DNA of 64,000 bases from Marchantia polymorpha subsp. ruderalis. Taxonomy: Eukaryota > Streptophyta > Marchantiopsida > Marchantiales > Marchantiaceae. Under the pieces are notes generated by a model that had not been told where the DNA came from, searched no databases, and saw only the letters and a program-made list of their open reading frames with translations. The position numbers and the translations under genes were made by a program. Position 1 is the stretch's first letter; each line of letters begins with the position of its first letter. Shown one piece after another: positions 19,335 through 33,384 of the stretch. The DNA is taken from positions 27,816,001-27,880,000 of the forward strand of contig AP031354.1 in NCBI GenBank assembly GCA_037833965.1. Direction: 5' to 3'.

Positions 19335-19542
19335 GTCAATTTTGGATCTGAATTATCACGGGTCTACATGGATACAATGCTGATTGGGAGTTCCATCACA
19401 CTTATCGTTCGGCTCCGCTCTTGAAGTACTACTGCTCAGACGTGGAAAGCACTTGAAGCAGCACCAGTATTTCCCTTCTTAGACGATTCTGATGCTTGAG
19501 AAGTAGATGTCAACTGCAACTAATTTTCAAATTCGTTGGGTT

Positions 19543-19582
19543 CAAATTCAAAGTTTGAATTCAAATTTGAACTTTGAATTTG
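19543..19582. repeat. AT-rich inverted repeat, 13-bp arms
   Basis: CAAATTCAAAGTT (19,543-19,555) pairs with 19,570-19,582; wobble pairs continue inward to near the centre. Built from repeated TTCAAA/TTTGAA words. Copies are at 40,736-40,775 and 62,041-62,080. Confidence 0.85.
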
Positions 19583-19658
19583 AGTTTTGAGAGCTGAACA
19601 GCTCGTTACTGTTGAGTCAAGCAAGGTCGAATTCAGATGGGGTTCAGGCCGAGATGGA

Positions 19659-20114
19659 TCATGTGAGTCCGATACAACACGCACCTTCTGCATAGGAATT
19701 ACGCTCGTCCACAGACAATACTGACTCAAGCGGGACAAGACGATAGTGCACATTGGTCCACCATTCGTCGTAATTTTCTGCACCTCTGAACCTGTCATAC
19801 GTCCCATAGACCAGCCTTCGAAGGATTGCACGTTTCTTGATCCGTATTGTTTCGGCACTGTCATTATCATGGGCCGACATTAGGTTTCTGCATTCTGCAT
19901 AGTTCTCCTTTGCTTTCTGTTCCTTGACTTTATCATAAACGTAGTACCCCGCAGCGGCCGTAGCCGTCAATGCGAAGGACGCCAAGAACTTGATAGACCC
20001 CAAGAAGACCCAGTGAGGTAATTCACTCTGTGAGCAGGAATCCAGCTCGATATTGATTGCGTTTCGGTTCTCCGATGTGATGTTAGGTGTGCTTAGTTCT
20101 CTAGTCCGTCTCAT
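19659..20114 (-). CDS. Unrecognised 151-aa protein with one membrane helix
   Basis: This is the longest clean ATG-to-stop frame in the unit that no inverted repeat interrupts. The product has a polar N-terminus (about 1-30), one strongly hydrophobic helix (about residues 34-57, WVFLGSIKFLASFALTATAA), a charged stretch (DKVKEQKAKENYAE) and a mixed C-terminal part with YDRFRGAENYDEWWTNV. I recognise no family. The C-terminal residues run into SYAEG|GTGCGT, so a splice donor may end the exon there. It looks like a small single-pass membrane protein of the host. Its neighbours give no functional clue. Confidence 0.5.
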   Translation of the reverse strand: MRRTRELSTPNITSENRNAINIELDSCSQSELPHWVFLGSIKFLASFALTATAAAGYYVYDKVKEQKAKENYAECRNLMSAHDNDSAETIRIKKRAILRRLVYGTYDRFRGAENYDEWWTNVHYRLVPLESVLSVDERNSYAEGACCIGLT

Positions 20115-20964
20115 GTGGGCTGTATTTTCTGACGCTGGAATTTGTTGTTGTTGACAACAGTGGCAGTGGAATCCATCCTCGATGCGCTTTACGTGTCACT
20201 GTCTCTGGTCCAAAATAACAGCGTCTTCACACTGGGACAAAATACTGTTTTTCCCGGAGCTGACATCTGTATCGATCCATCGACGACCAATTTGACAACG
20301 GTTGCTTGCATCTCACCGAAGCTTCTTCCATCATTTGCTTTGAAGACATCGTCAGTCTAGGCATACTTTCCTCGGAGAGGAGTTGAAATATTAAGGTAGT
20401 GAGTGGAACACATTCCAGATCTAGACATATTGATTAAACACGTTGATTCGATTTGTTGTGAGTGTTGCTATATTGTTGGCACCAGTGTGGAGACAATACT
20501 AGAATAGATGTTGACAAGCGCTGCTATCTCAAAAAACCTGCCAAATATTTGTATAGATTATACTTTCTGATCTGTTCGTTTAGATTACAAGTCGATGGGA
20601 AGGCTAGATCGCTGGATATTCAGAAGAACATGTGCACACCGTTGTATATGGAAGTTCTCGTCTTGCGGAGGCTCTGAGAGCGAGAAGGGGTCAGAGCATG
20701 CAGCTTTGGAGGATAGGAAGTTTGAACGATTGCACATCCGAAAGAAGTTCATGGACAGATGACATTTCCTATCCACGATGGGATCTTCCCAACCATCTGG
20801 ACATTTTCCCCCAGGTTTCTTAGATATTCACTTACTATGTAGACCATCAAATGTGTGGATTTGAAGGCAAGAATGGAGGTTGTAGATACAAATGTAGAGT
20901 ATATGAAAAAATGATACACTGTGAATGTCAGTAGTCAAGATGGTGCCAGACGGACCAGTCGATT
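20115..20964. other. Stretch with short unidentified frames
   Basis: Several 60-90 codon frames on both strands. One plus reading near 20,590-20,750 (RLDRWIFRRTCAHR ... RKFERLHIRKKFMDR) is basic and could be an exon, but I cannot assign it. No hairpins of note. Copies are at 41,308-42,157 and 62,613-63,462. Confidence 0.4.
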
Positions 20965-22005
20965 TCCTCACGCGCCTGTGATGGTATATAACGCTGCGAT
21001 CAGTACACAGGGTGCGTGGAGTGAGGGAGGGTAGCTCGCGTGATTTGTTCCACTCGGTGAGATGATTCGTTGATGCGATCGAGGAGAAGGAGGAGGGAAT
21101 CATGTTCAGGCGTGGGAGTTCGGGGATGGAGAAGGAGTAAGAGTAGCTCGGCCTGCTCAGGTGCAGGAAGCAGGGGACCGATCACTGACAATGACTGACT
21201 GACAGACTGACTGATTTCCTCTAAGGGTTTAGGAATAGATAGAAATAGTGAGGAATACTAAAATTGTGACTATATGCAAAATTCCTACGGTTTAAGAATG
21301 TATCTGATACAGGATCACTAAAATTTCTAGCCTCATCCCAAAAGCTGAAGAAACCTTGAAGCACTTCCAGATCTGACACTGCCGGGGGAGGATCTGGACC
21401 ATCAGTTGACGATGCGTAGGCGAGGATGCCGTCCTTTCTTTCCAACTCGACCGTCACTGAGACGAACTTCAATCATCGCTGCAGTACTTCCCACGGCAGC
21501 GGCGGTCATACATCCATCCACCCTTCCATCCGCACAGGGCATCAGATTCTTCCGCCCATGACTTTGACTGGCACGAGCTTCTCTGTGTTGATCACACCTG
21601 CTAGCTAGAGATTCAGCTCTATCTCTATCGATCCCGGCAGCTCTACACACCCCGATTCTCGAATCTGCCATCATGATCCCGCATCGACGACTCGCGCTGA
21701 GTCACCGGGACATAGGACCAATCGCATCCACGACCGTCTTCAAATCCTCACGCGCCTGTGATGGTATATAACGCTGCGATCAGTACACAGGGTGCGTGGA
21801 GTGAGGGAGGGTAGCTCGCGTGATTTGTTCCACTCGGTGAGATGATTCGTTGATGCGATCGAGGAGAAGGAGGAGGGAATCATGTTTAGGCGTGGGAGTT
21901 CGGGGATGGAGAAGGAGTAAGAGTAGCTCGGCCTGCTCAGGTGCAGGAAGCAGGGGACCGATCACTGACAATGACTGACTGACAGACTGACTGATTTCCT
22001 CTAAG
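20965..22005. repeat. P-spacer-P junction (units 1/2)
   Basis: Block P (20,965-21,225), the 519-bp spacer (21,226-21,744) and block P again (21,745-22,005). The repeat distance is 780 bp. The two P copies differ at single sites, for example CATGTTCAGG against CATGTTTAGG. Confidence 0.9.
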
Positions 22006-25000
22006 ACCATCTGTTGTTGTTATAGGGTATAAATGTACCAAAAGGTTCTAACTAAGGGTTTAAAATTGGGTTACCGAGAAGAACGTTTTTGAAATTTGCA
22101 AGCTTCAAACATAAGAGTTCGCGGTAGATGATCTATGGTCACTTCACCAGTTGTGTGAATACAGTTTGCACTCTGCTCGATGCACTCTCTCATCTCGTAA
22201 CTTCAGATAAGGAAATTTCTCTCGTCTTGATCCGACCTGGATTCCGGGTTACCGAGCTCCCTGTCCTCGTTAATGGAGTAGTTGTCCACAAGCTGTCCAA
22301 ATTTGCGTCGCATTTGTTTCATGTGTCAAGTTGTTGAGGACGGATGTGGATGCTCAAATGCCCCGATTCGCGGGTTACGCAATTCCTCTCTCACGTGCAG
22401 TTTGGTTATACCTCCCTCTAAATTGAAATCACTGAGACACTTACTTCTGTGGCTGGGTACTGTTTGAGATCACGAAGCAGTTCTTCTTCGTCACACTAAA
22501 ATACAATTCACACGGGTTGAAAGTCGAACCCATGGTATTCAACTTAGAAGGAGAGAGATGAGGGCGAAGGCTTCCAAGTCCAAGAGTAGAAGGGAGATTA
22601 CGAATCAGATACCCTTCATTATCCAGCCCATGGTATTCAACTTAGAAGGAGAGAGATGAGGGCGAAGGCTTCCAAGTCCAAGAGTAGAAGGGAGATTACG
22701 AATCAGATACCCTTCATTATCCAGCAATTATTGTGGCCCTAATGCACGTTGTCCCCAGTCATGCAAAATGTTCTTTCTCTTAACTTGCAACTTCCAAATG
22801 ACCACCTTCCGATTCTGTCCCCTTCCATGTCCTTTATCTGTGGAATTCTCACGTCCTTTTTCTCATTCAAGTACAAGAAATTGTACCAGAAAGTGTCCGC
22901 AAGTTTCATGTCTCTCAGTCCACTCCCTGTTCGACCGAAATCAAATGGGTCCAGAAACCGGCTCAAAGGACAGTTACTTGCCGAACGTGCCATGACCCCC
23001 TCCATCCGAGAGACAAGTACTTACTCTTTAGGATTTTATCAACTCCTTTGACCAGATCTGGTTTCTGTTGACACTTGAACTGATCACTGACCAGAGTATA
23101 CCAGAGGAGTTTTAGGTGGCCAGAAATTTTGCCAACTAGAGAATATGAGACACAAATCGTTAGGAAAAACAGATCAACTGAAAGTAGCAAGGTGCCGAGG
23201 GTCCTTGTGGAGTGAACTTTCTACCTCCTTGATTGAGTGTCCTGTCAAATCTCCAATGTACGCTCTGCCTACTGCCTGCTGATCTGTGGATCTGGACTCT
23301 CAAAAGCGTTCACATATATTCAACACTCGGATTGTGAAGCCTGCATGAATTGGGAATGGAAATGGGAGAGAAAACTCTTCGGAATGACTTACCTTTCGGA
23401 AGCTTGGGCCAGAAGTCAGTGGGGAAAGCTCCTGTCTGAGGCATCTGCGTAAAAATAGGAATAATGAACGGCACACAATTAATGCAAACTTCCGTTCGAA
23501 CTTCACGAACAGGAATCAACAGGGAGCCAATTCTCAGAAGCTCAGTTCCCGAGAAATTCACACATCTTTCTGGTAACTAATTCGTCCAAGGTTGTTGTCT
23601 TGCTACTGCTAATCTGAACCCTGTTAGCCGTAAACCAAAGTGAGAAAAGACAAACATACAAATAACTTCTAGCCTGCTGCTGCTGATAAAGGGAAATTTA
23701 ATTCTACAGTTTTCAAATCGAGGACCTTCTCTCTCTAGTACTACGAACAAACAGGAACAAAACGAAAACCTTCTCCAAGGTCCGAAGTATACTGCTGGAC
23801 ATGACGAAATATTGCAATCTGCTACCTGTTCGAATGCTGCATATAACATCCATCAAATGTGCGAGATAATCTGCACCCTTACAGACCTCTGTATCAGAAC
23901 CACCACTGGTACTTAACCGTAGAATCGAAGCAGACAGATAGGTAGATAGACATATCAGGCATGCATGCGTCGTGCTACAGAAATTATCTTTCTCTATCCG
24001 ATTTTAATCCACAAGGAGAGATTTAAGGTTGGATTTGCTGTGGAAAGTTGCACTTTATGGCCGGATGTAGATGAATAGAAGACATTGTATCAATGAACTG
24101 CCTCTGCAATATACCATCTATCTACCATTCGAGCATGCGTAGAGACAGGGGACTTGAGGAAGAGTAGGAGTGATAGGTACGTACTGTGTACAAAGCTGCA
24201 ATCTGCTCCAATAAACCTCTAGCACTCGCAGCACTGTTTGTGATTCGGTGTCCTCTCACAACGGGACGGCTGACGCTGGCTCAAGTTTCGATTGCTCCTC
24301 ATCGCTAAGCGGGAGAGATATTTGTCATATTTGTACTTTCGAGACAACCTGTATTTAATCCACGGAGTACCTCTTCTCTCTCATCGTGAGACGCAACCCT
24401 TGCATACAGACTGTAGATGTCAGTCAGTTCATTTGGGAGAAGATAAAATGGACTTACCGGTCCACACTTGAATGTCATTCTTCATCGTTTTGAGTGGCAC
24501 AGTTTCCATACCATTCACTACCATTCCAGATTATCCTAAGGTTGTGTCAATAAGCTCAGGACTGAAGAATTTGAACCCCAAAGAACAGCTATCATGAACA
24601 AGCTCCAGCACATCTATTACCACAATCAACGTAAGATAAAGGCAGATTCAAGATAGATAGCATTGCACTTCGGATAAATCACTTTAAAACTCATTTCACT
24701 CTGCTCTTAAATTGAAAATTCACGCGGTAGACTGAAGTTCTTGACCTCCAAAGAAGCCTGTTCCCGAATTGCCTGATCATCAAGCGAGTGACAATTTTAT
24801 AATCAATCCACGTTTATATCATAGTCTACGCACGATTGAGGGACGAGTTTCAGGTCAATGAAAAGACCGTGGTCAGCATCAGCCATCTTTGGCGTCAAAG
24901 GCACGGAAATTACGACCACGACCACTGCACACCTATTGCTTGAAAGGGCCAGGGGATGCGCATGAGCATAGTCCACCGTGGTTCCAATCAATGAGACTAT

Positions 25001-28000
25001 CGTACGAATAATATGATCAAATATGGAAAACCGTGCGCGCCTAAAACTGTTCACAGGATGAACTACATAGTGCATTTAATAAATTCTCGATTCAAAACAA
25101 GGGTCAGATATCACAATCCTGTTTCTCTCTGACTCGTCCTCTTCCCCACTAACGGCGGTCCTGGAGCTCGGGTCAAGGTATGTTCATCTGGCTGGCCGTC
25201 CTGAACTAAGGAACTATCTTTTCTCTCTTCCCCATCTCAGCAAATTCAATTTACTGTTAGTCAGTTATATACTACGGACTTACGAAAGTGATCAGAAGGA
25301 CTCAATCTGAAGAACATCATGTACTTATACCATTGCCTTGCTGCCCAATGGCCGGAAGAATTGCTGTTCTCTTCTTATGCAGCCACATTTCAGATTAGAT
25401 CCAGAAGAAAAGAGAACTTTGACAGTGAAACGAATTGATGCTGTTGGGATATTTACAACCCATTCGTGATCCGTGTTGTACATCGATCAATCTTAAAAAC
25501 GAATTCCACGATTCAGAATAGGATTGAAACAAATTTTAGGTGAACACATCTTTCCCTGTCGAGCTTCCTGGGTTTTTTTAACGTACAGAGAGTTTCAACC
25601 AATTGAAAAGGGACACATTTGAACCATGGTTATCTTCCAACAAGATTCGCTCTACCATCTCACCAGCTCTTACGATGAAGCTAAACTACATATAGTCCAC
25701 ATACAGCGGAACGTACCATGAAATATTATATATTATTTCTTAGACAACTTGAAATTCCTACTAAGTTGGCACAGTGTTTGCGATATGCCTTCTGAGATTT
25801 TCATAACTTCAATTCTCGAGAATCGAAATTAACAATCTTCAGTATTTCTGAATCAAAGGATATCTATGGTAGACAACAAAAAGCACAAAAGACATTGTTG
25901 TATTTGACTTATTTGAATCTATTTGATTAAAAATTGATTTATAAATATAAAAATCTTTACTAAAAACAAGCAAAAATTTCATACTGTCAAAACTTTCTTT
26001 ATTGGTTCACTTTAAACAGCGACATAGATGTTCAGAATATCTTCAAACGCAGGTTATAATCATTTTTTAATATACAATATGCTCAAAATAATAGTGCATT
26101 TTACTTTACAGAGGTAATACTAAAAATTTTGAACAATCATATTATTATTATGTCTTTTAACTATTCTATGTATCATATGATAAGAATTAAATTTTACTCC
26201 GAAGCGCCTCTTTACATAAATTGGTGCATACCCCGCAATCTGTCATTTGAAGGGTGGAGATAAGGCAGTTTGCTTATATCCCAACGAAAAGTATATGTAA
26301 ATTCTGTTCATGTAGGTACACAATAAACGGATTAAACGGATAGACAATAGTAACATACGCAGCAGATGGATTCCTAGAGTGGCCTCTGCGTGCAGTTTCA
26401 CGGCATTATCTTCTTCACTTCAAAAACAACAGTCAAACCGTTGGGTTGCTTAGCAGGTATGATAGGTTACAGCATTTTTGGAATGCATGCGAGCCGTACT
26501 ACAATCACCCCCACAACTTCTGACCGTTCTCTTGAAAATCAGAAAGCTACGGAAGTACTCGTCAAATTTTAGTTACAGATAGACGGCCTCACCTCTTTCG
26601 CTCAAAGATATTCAAGTTTTCAGAGCCATGCGCTCGAAGATGCGAGTTGGTTACCTGTTTCTCCCTGTAACCTCCACATTTTCGCAAATCCTTACTGAAA
26701 TCCAGATCTTTTTTATTCATCCGTTATGAGTTTTAAAATTTTTCATATAATATGATCCCAGTCCCCGCAACAAACTGTAGTCAGAAAAAGCAATAATTCA
26801 ATGATGTCTAGATTTGTAAGAAGCTAAGAGTGGAGACTCTACCGAGCTTGGTGGTAAATTCAATACATGAAAAGTGTAGCTTTTTTCGTCTCTACTTTCG
26901 TTGATAATGCGTACTGTCCTATCTCATCTGAGAAATTAATCTTAAAAATCAAAATATATGGTCACCTCGGGTCACAAGTAATCAATCAAACCAGAATTGT
27001 TGACATTATTTTTAGTACCAACGTATTTTTAGTACAACGTGCCTTTGAATCTGGATGTCCAGATGATCCACAATTAAAAGTTATCTTAGCTCCTAGCACA
27101 TACCGTCTCTCATCGTAGAAATATTGCAGATCCAATATTTTAAATATTTGAATAAATATTTCTTATAGGTGGTGATAATGAGTAAATCTATGTACTCATT
27201 ACCGACTCATGTACTGTAAAGAAACGAAATCTCATGATTGAATTACTTGATTCTTGTGATTCTCATTATAATCGTTCACTGCATACTACGATACAAACTT
27301 GGGGAATTTTGAAATATGTCTATGGTCAACTTTGGAAGGATAGCAAAGACCTACTTTTCTTCTTACATTAGTATATGACGTGTATCAGTCTACGGAATAC
27401 TTGGAAATCCTACTGATGTGACGATTTCATAGTCGTTTGGCTGCATGCCCATACCTTACGTTTAATGAAGATCTCATCTCGTCAATAAGACATCTGCATC
27501 ATTATTCAACGTGAACAGGTTGAGCTTTATGGGATGTGCAGCACCTTGTGGAGAGAGAGATTTGCTTCTTGTGTACACGAAGAACGCATAATGAACGAGA
27601 ATACCCAATTCAGGATCCACAGTAAAACATTGCTTGGAGCTTGGACCTTGAATTACAATTCGGCTACGAGTGATTTCAAGAACAATGTTCCAACATATCG
27701 ACAAGCTGCCGTGCTGTCATGTCCTCCACATGTCAACTTACATGAAGCAGCTAATTTCGAGTGTCTCTTAATGAATTGATGATTCGAACAGACTAATAAA
27801 AAGTTAAGGTCATACTCACAATTCTCAAAAAGTGCTCGATTTGCGTCTAAAACATTACGGCCCACATGTTTGTAGCTGGTCCATTGTAACTATCACAGGA
27901 ACAATTGTATAAGGTGTTGACACCATATGTGTCGAGGGCATTCGTATCTGCAGAAGATCATGGTGTATCGCAGCATTGTCTAGTATATTGAGATCTACAC

Positions 28001-31000
28001 AGTCTTATCTTGCGCCGTATGTATGGTATCCGCATATGTATTCAATTGGTATTTGTATTACATGTTGGAAAATTACCCTTCAGTGTATACCAAATCTCGA
28101 AGACCATGATTTGCTACAGAGTATCGCAAAGATGTTCCAGCTAGGTGAAACCAATGGCATAACTTTTACAAAATACGAACGATGACAGATGGAAACTCCT
28201 TCTTCCTTTCTGCAGTCATATGATTACGGTACTATTCGACAGAGAAGTGTACAGCTCTTGTACGCGATGCACGTTGTTTTATGCCTTGATTCCACTCGCT
28301 TGTGTCTCAGTGGAGCATAGAATATCGTGTACAGTATTGCATGGGAGAGAATGATACTTTTCCTGGAGATGAGAAGTGAGTGCTCAACAGAGAAGTCAAG
28401 GCACACAAACAGGACATGTTCCTCATGGAGCCCATTGGCTTCCAGAGTTTGAGCTTGAGGTCGTATGTATTCAATGCAGATCATAGATGAGTCTGCCCCG
28501 CATAGATTACTGTGTAAACTCATCTCACTATTTATACTGCCTTGCATACATTTCTGCAGTGATACTGAAGCACTCATCGTATTTGGTTCACGTTGAGCTG
28601 TTCATGTGGGTTTAGGTCCGTCGGCAGAGGAGCTATGTGACCGGTTTTACAATTTCGATAATCTTTTTGTTTTCCTCTGGTGGATGTTAGATATAATAGA
28701 CTTTAAAAAGGTGAACAAAAAGCTAAAAAGGCGGCGGTGATTCTGCATGTATCATTTAACATGACAAGAATACAACGCGTATCATGTTGGTGACTATGAC
28801 ATTAATGCAACCATGCTTGAGAATATACAGATTGATTTATGGAGCATGATCCACTGTGCTCTCTTTTTGAAACACTTTCAATTTAATTTTTAATTTCTCA
28901 GATTACTTTTTGGAATGAGAGTCTTATCACAGAATTATTCAATCGTTAGCTTCAACAGGCAGGGTTACTTCTTTGTTCTAAAAACTAAGATGTAATTGTG
29001 TATAACTTCGCTGACATTGTTAAAGTAGACTAGGTCAAAGTCACTTGCATGTTTATGTATGTTCAATCAAACCTGAGTTCATTCACCACCAGATTCTATG
29101 GGAAATTCGAGTGCAAGATTTCAACGCAGGTGAAGAGCATGTTATTGGATTAAGTATTTACTCAATGATGTGAAGGTATAAATCTATAATCTAGCGATGA
29201 ATTATTTAGGAATATCAACATATTTAATTGGAACAATGAAGCTAGTATCTAACCGATAAACTAGACAACAAAAAGGATGAGAGGGTGAGACAGAGACAGA
29301 TCTATCAACGGACTTAAAAAAAGAAATGATTGTATATCAATGCAACATCTTTTTATCTCGCCCTATCACTTCGTCTTTTTCTATGTGTATTACTGTAAGT
29401 TATTTTGAAGTGCTGGAATCTATTGATGATGTCTTCAAATCAATTTGATCTTTTTGAAAACTACTGTTCTTATATAGCTGGTCATCGGGAGTTTGAAGGC
29501 TTAGAGGTGTATGATTCCAAAAAATTAGTCTTGCATAACGGCTGTAAAAGGACAGTAATAAGCGAAACTTTAAACAATGATCAGCAGATGATGGTTATGA
29601 GAATGTGAGATTCCCTTATCTAACTATCTAAGATTTCTCGAATGTACTTTACATGCATTATATTTTCCTGCTCCATTCTTTCTGAATCGTATGGTTCGTT
29701 ATCCATCAATTAGATCATTTGCACTTCTTTGTTGGGATGAGATGTTTCTGTCTCGTAACGTGATTATTCGAATTTCAAGCAAAGAAGTATTGAGCTCCAA
29801 GAAAAGAAGAGATAAACGAACCAAAACGATGGAATAAACTTGAAATGTGTTAAGTAGAGGTAACAGTTATATTCCAAAGCATCTCTCCTTCGTAGATTTA
29901 AGAATTTACTCAAGCCTAGCAAGCGAGCAGAAGGCTTGTGCGTAGATTAGAATAGAATTACAAAAAATTATAAAAATTTCGTAAACAGGCGAAAGACGAT
30001 GAACAAGAATGAGGAGTTAAAAAGGATAAACTACTTTTTGAGAAAGATATTTGGCCTAATAAGGATAGAATTGGGTAATATTCGGACCTTTTATCATGGA
30101 AGTCTCTGAAGTCGATGTATATAGGCTTACTTCCTGAACTGAAATATGGTCTTATTCATGGAACTTGATAAGTTAGCAGTACACGGCTAGTGATAGGGTG
30201 ATTCCGATCGATATGCACATGCAAGTTTGTGAAGATGTAGTTTTTGGATGAAGTGGAGTAAGATAAGAGGAGTAACACAGGTCACAATAATCCTCCTATA
30301 ATCAATGTATCACACAGGTTAAAGGGTTATTAGTTTGAAATTCATATGGAAACATTGTGTCATGCCCAAGCATGTTGTCTATTGTTCCTGCTAGACATTA
30401 GAGTATATTTCTATTCAGCTCCAAACTAGTTCATCACAACCTTTTGACATTCAAATGATAATATATAAAATAATATTAAAAAAGTCCTTCTGGCGAAAGA
30501 GATGAAAAAAGTAAAAGAAAGACGTCCCACGTCATGTTGTATCAGAGATATCAGAAGAAATTTCTCTAAAATCGTTAAGACTAAGAAATTTTTTGAACGT
30601 TGTTATCTACAACTAACATCTAATGAATCTATCATCTGACAAATGTCAACCAAATTGACAATCTTAACACTTTGAATATACATAATTTGTATTCCCTCCT
30701 CATTCGTAATACAAGCTACTTTGACTCGTAATTCTATGGTTCTCCTTCCTTTTCAAGCTCTTTCTTCAAGACACTCTAACATAAAACACGTCAGTATTCA
30801 TTCAGTTGCGCCGAAATAAAAAGAAACGGCCGTTCTAAGAAAAACCTCCTCAGGAACACCCATTGCTCAAAGTACCAACATTGGGTGTTGGGGGTGGTCA
30901 GAAGAGCTGTTGCTTGAAGTAAAACCTACCGGAACATGAACCTGCTGGTATGGCCACAGAAGTGCCGAAACCTGCAGGATCGGAGGATTCTGAATTCGAC

Positions 31001-32953
31001 TGATACGTTCCGCACACGAAGGAACGAGATGAAATGAGGAAACAACTCTTAGGATATTGGATGTACCCAGCAGTCATGATCCAACTACGGGAACGAGTAT
31101 TCTTACTACACCCCACGAGTTGATGCCCCATGAACAAACTAGCTTCAGCGGTTGTTTACGAGCTTCGTGCACTTTAACCCTGATTAGAATTAGCGACGTC
31201 GCCAGAATGGATGTGGTCAGTTCGTGCTGCTTGTGTCACCGCACGTGAGCAGCGGTCATCAGAGATTTCTCTTCCCGCTCTCACTTGAATCTCTCTTGAA
31301 TCCAAATTGGATTCAAATTGGTTCAAAACTGCAGGTAGCGCGAATTTCTGGTACTCGTAAAACGGGGGAATAGTTTAAAAATATTCCCCCGTTTTTCCAA
31401 TTACACCAAATCCACATTGCCACTATAAAATGAACTCTCGACGAACCTCAGCTTCATCATTCGTTCTCACTCCGACACCCTGTAGATGTGACTGTCCGGG
31501 ACTGTAAGTAAGGAGAGAGAAGTCGTTAGAAACACTAACGACTTCTCTCTCCTTAGAGAAGTCTTTTCTATTCTTTTCTCGTCCAGACTTCTTCTGCAGC
31601 CAGCGTTCACAAATGTCGACTCGTAAGTGACTACTGACTTCTACCCCTTCTCAGCTGATGCATATTGCAATTGTACTCGAAATGGAACAGAGTCGACCTG
31701 GAGATCCATGGGGGACCTTACCTCTCGACTTTCTGATCAAAGTTCTCAGATCCATTCTTCACTCCTTCAGATTTCTGCAGCCAGCGTCCACAGATGTTAC
31801 AGATGTCAGCTCGTAATTGACTAACTGCTACCCCTTATGTTTTGCTATTATGATGTACAGAGTTTCAAACGCACAAGCATTCAGAAGAGGATTGTGTGAG
31901 ACGGTGATATTTTGAGGCAGTCGCCTCGAAATATCACCCTCTCCCGAAATCGCCTGAAATTTCTCACAGGAAAATCAGCTGTCACAATGAAATTTCATTG
32001 TGACAGCTTATTTTCCTGTGAAACGTTAGTATCTGTTGGAGTCGAATCAATCATGGCTCAACAGTCTCGTAGTCTCCCGAAAGCTGGAATTCAAATCTGC
32101 AGAGAGCTCGTGAGTGCTAGTGGTGCTGGTCTACGAGCTGCGGTTGGAGAGGTGTGATAACACAGAACTTCCGTTCTGTGATATCAAGCCGTGCTCAGAT
32201 ATCATCCCGTGCGAAGGCGATCTACTGGCTTCGGAGGCAACATCTTTTCACATTTCAGGTTCGAATCACACTCATGTTGCAGTAGCACGTACAAATATAA
32301 TACTGTAGAGACCTCGTGGCACATGGAGAGAAGTTCCGACACTTGCCCCCGAAACGTCTCTAAGCCCCCATCCGGGCTTAGAGACGTTTCGGGGGAGGGG
32401 CCGTCCCCCAACCCCCACCACGCGTGGGGGTAAGGGTGGAGGGGATGCGCGGGCGTTCGAACGCCCGCACATCCCCTCCACCCTTACAACACAAGCTGTA
32501 CAGTCTGGGGTCGCAGTGGACCCCAGACTCTCACATGGCAAGTCACAGACCCGAGAGAGTAAGCAGAGAGCTTCTCAGCGGACTCCCATGCAGGCTAGTG
32601 ATGTCGAATCCCTCTACCTGCAGAGCAACCGGAAGTGGATGAGATGAATGTTGAAAACAAAAGTATATGCTTGTCCTTCAGACTAAATTTATGTACACTT
32701 ATGATCTGTAGGAAATTTAGTTTTCTCCTTTCTTTTGGAATCAATGTTACAGTGATACATTGTTAGAGAATTTCAGGAAAAAGGGCAGCGAACTGGAATT
32801 TGATTGAAGTGAAGAGAACTAACTACTGCAGATTCCAAGACCTCGAGTATCCTAAGACCTCGAGTATCCTAAGACTGCACTCAGTTTGATGAACGTTTTG
32901 TCTAAGCAATAAGTTCCTAGAATTTTTGTATATCAGATACATTCGAATGGTAT

Positions 32954-33384
32954 TCATGCTTGTAGCTCTTCCGGTGGACTCACAGCAGAACATTTGCGGC
33001 GAATTTCACCCTGGCTTCCCGTTAGCGGCGCAATTCTTCCCATCTCCTCCATAGATAGACCGAACTCTCTGAAAAAGGTCTTCGGAGAAGTGATGGAGTT
33101 CGAGACGATGGCACGTCCATCCTTGTCCTGGCTGAGCGCGTTGTCGGATCCAAAGAGTGCTTGCTTGCTAACAATGTTGCGGTAGTAGTTGCCATCGAAT
33201 CTCTGACCGCCAAAGCTGGGATCCATGGGAATGAGAGTCAGTTCTGCACCGGGAGGACACTTTCGTTTCGGCGTCTCGGCGTATTTCCTGCCCAAAGATG
33301 GATCCACTCCATCAGGACTTCCTGGAAAGTTGTACAAACGTGGCATCACCACAGCGCAATGGGCCTCTCCTAAAGTGTGTGCAC
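32954..33384 (-). pseudogene. Class III peroxidase, last exon (unit 2)
   Basis: Identical in protein sequence to the unit 1 copy, with the same acceptor and stop and no upstream peroxidase exons. Confidence 0.85.

Larger units (their letters stand above)
813..22005. repeat. Tandem array unit 1 (21,193 bp)
   Basis: First complete copy of the large tandem unit, counted from the reference sequence ACCATCTGTTG. It matches unit 2 base for base at a constant offset of 21,193, so there are no net indels between the two. Only a few substitutions were noticed, for example near 837-865, at 5242 and near 18,785. Bases 1-812 are the tail of the preceding unit: the end of a junction block, the 519-bp spacer and a second junction block. 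Such near-identity points to very recent duplication or ongoing homogenisation. An assembly duplication is the alternative, but real differences between units argue against pure artefact. Confidence 0.95.

Noticed and set aside
10103-19582. The hairpins as MITEs or Helitron ends
   Set aside because: They share no sequence with each other, have no constant terminal motif (TC...CTRR or conserved TIR) and no consistent target-site duplications were visible.
10103-19582. The hairpins as bacterial-style terminators or a CRISPR array
   Set aside because: The context is eukaryotic, spacing is irregular and the stems differ in sequence; there are no direct repeats with spacers.
20965-22005. LTR element or solo LTR (P-spacer-P and solo P)
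   Set aside because: The blocks lack TG...CA ends and the spacer has no primer-binding site, polypurine tract or retroelement protein. A plain 780-bp duplication explains it.
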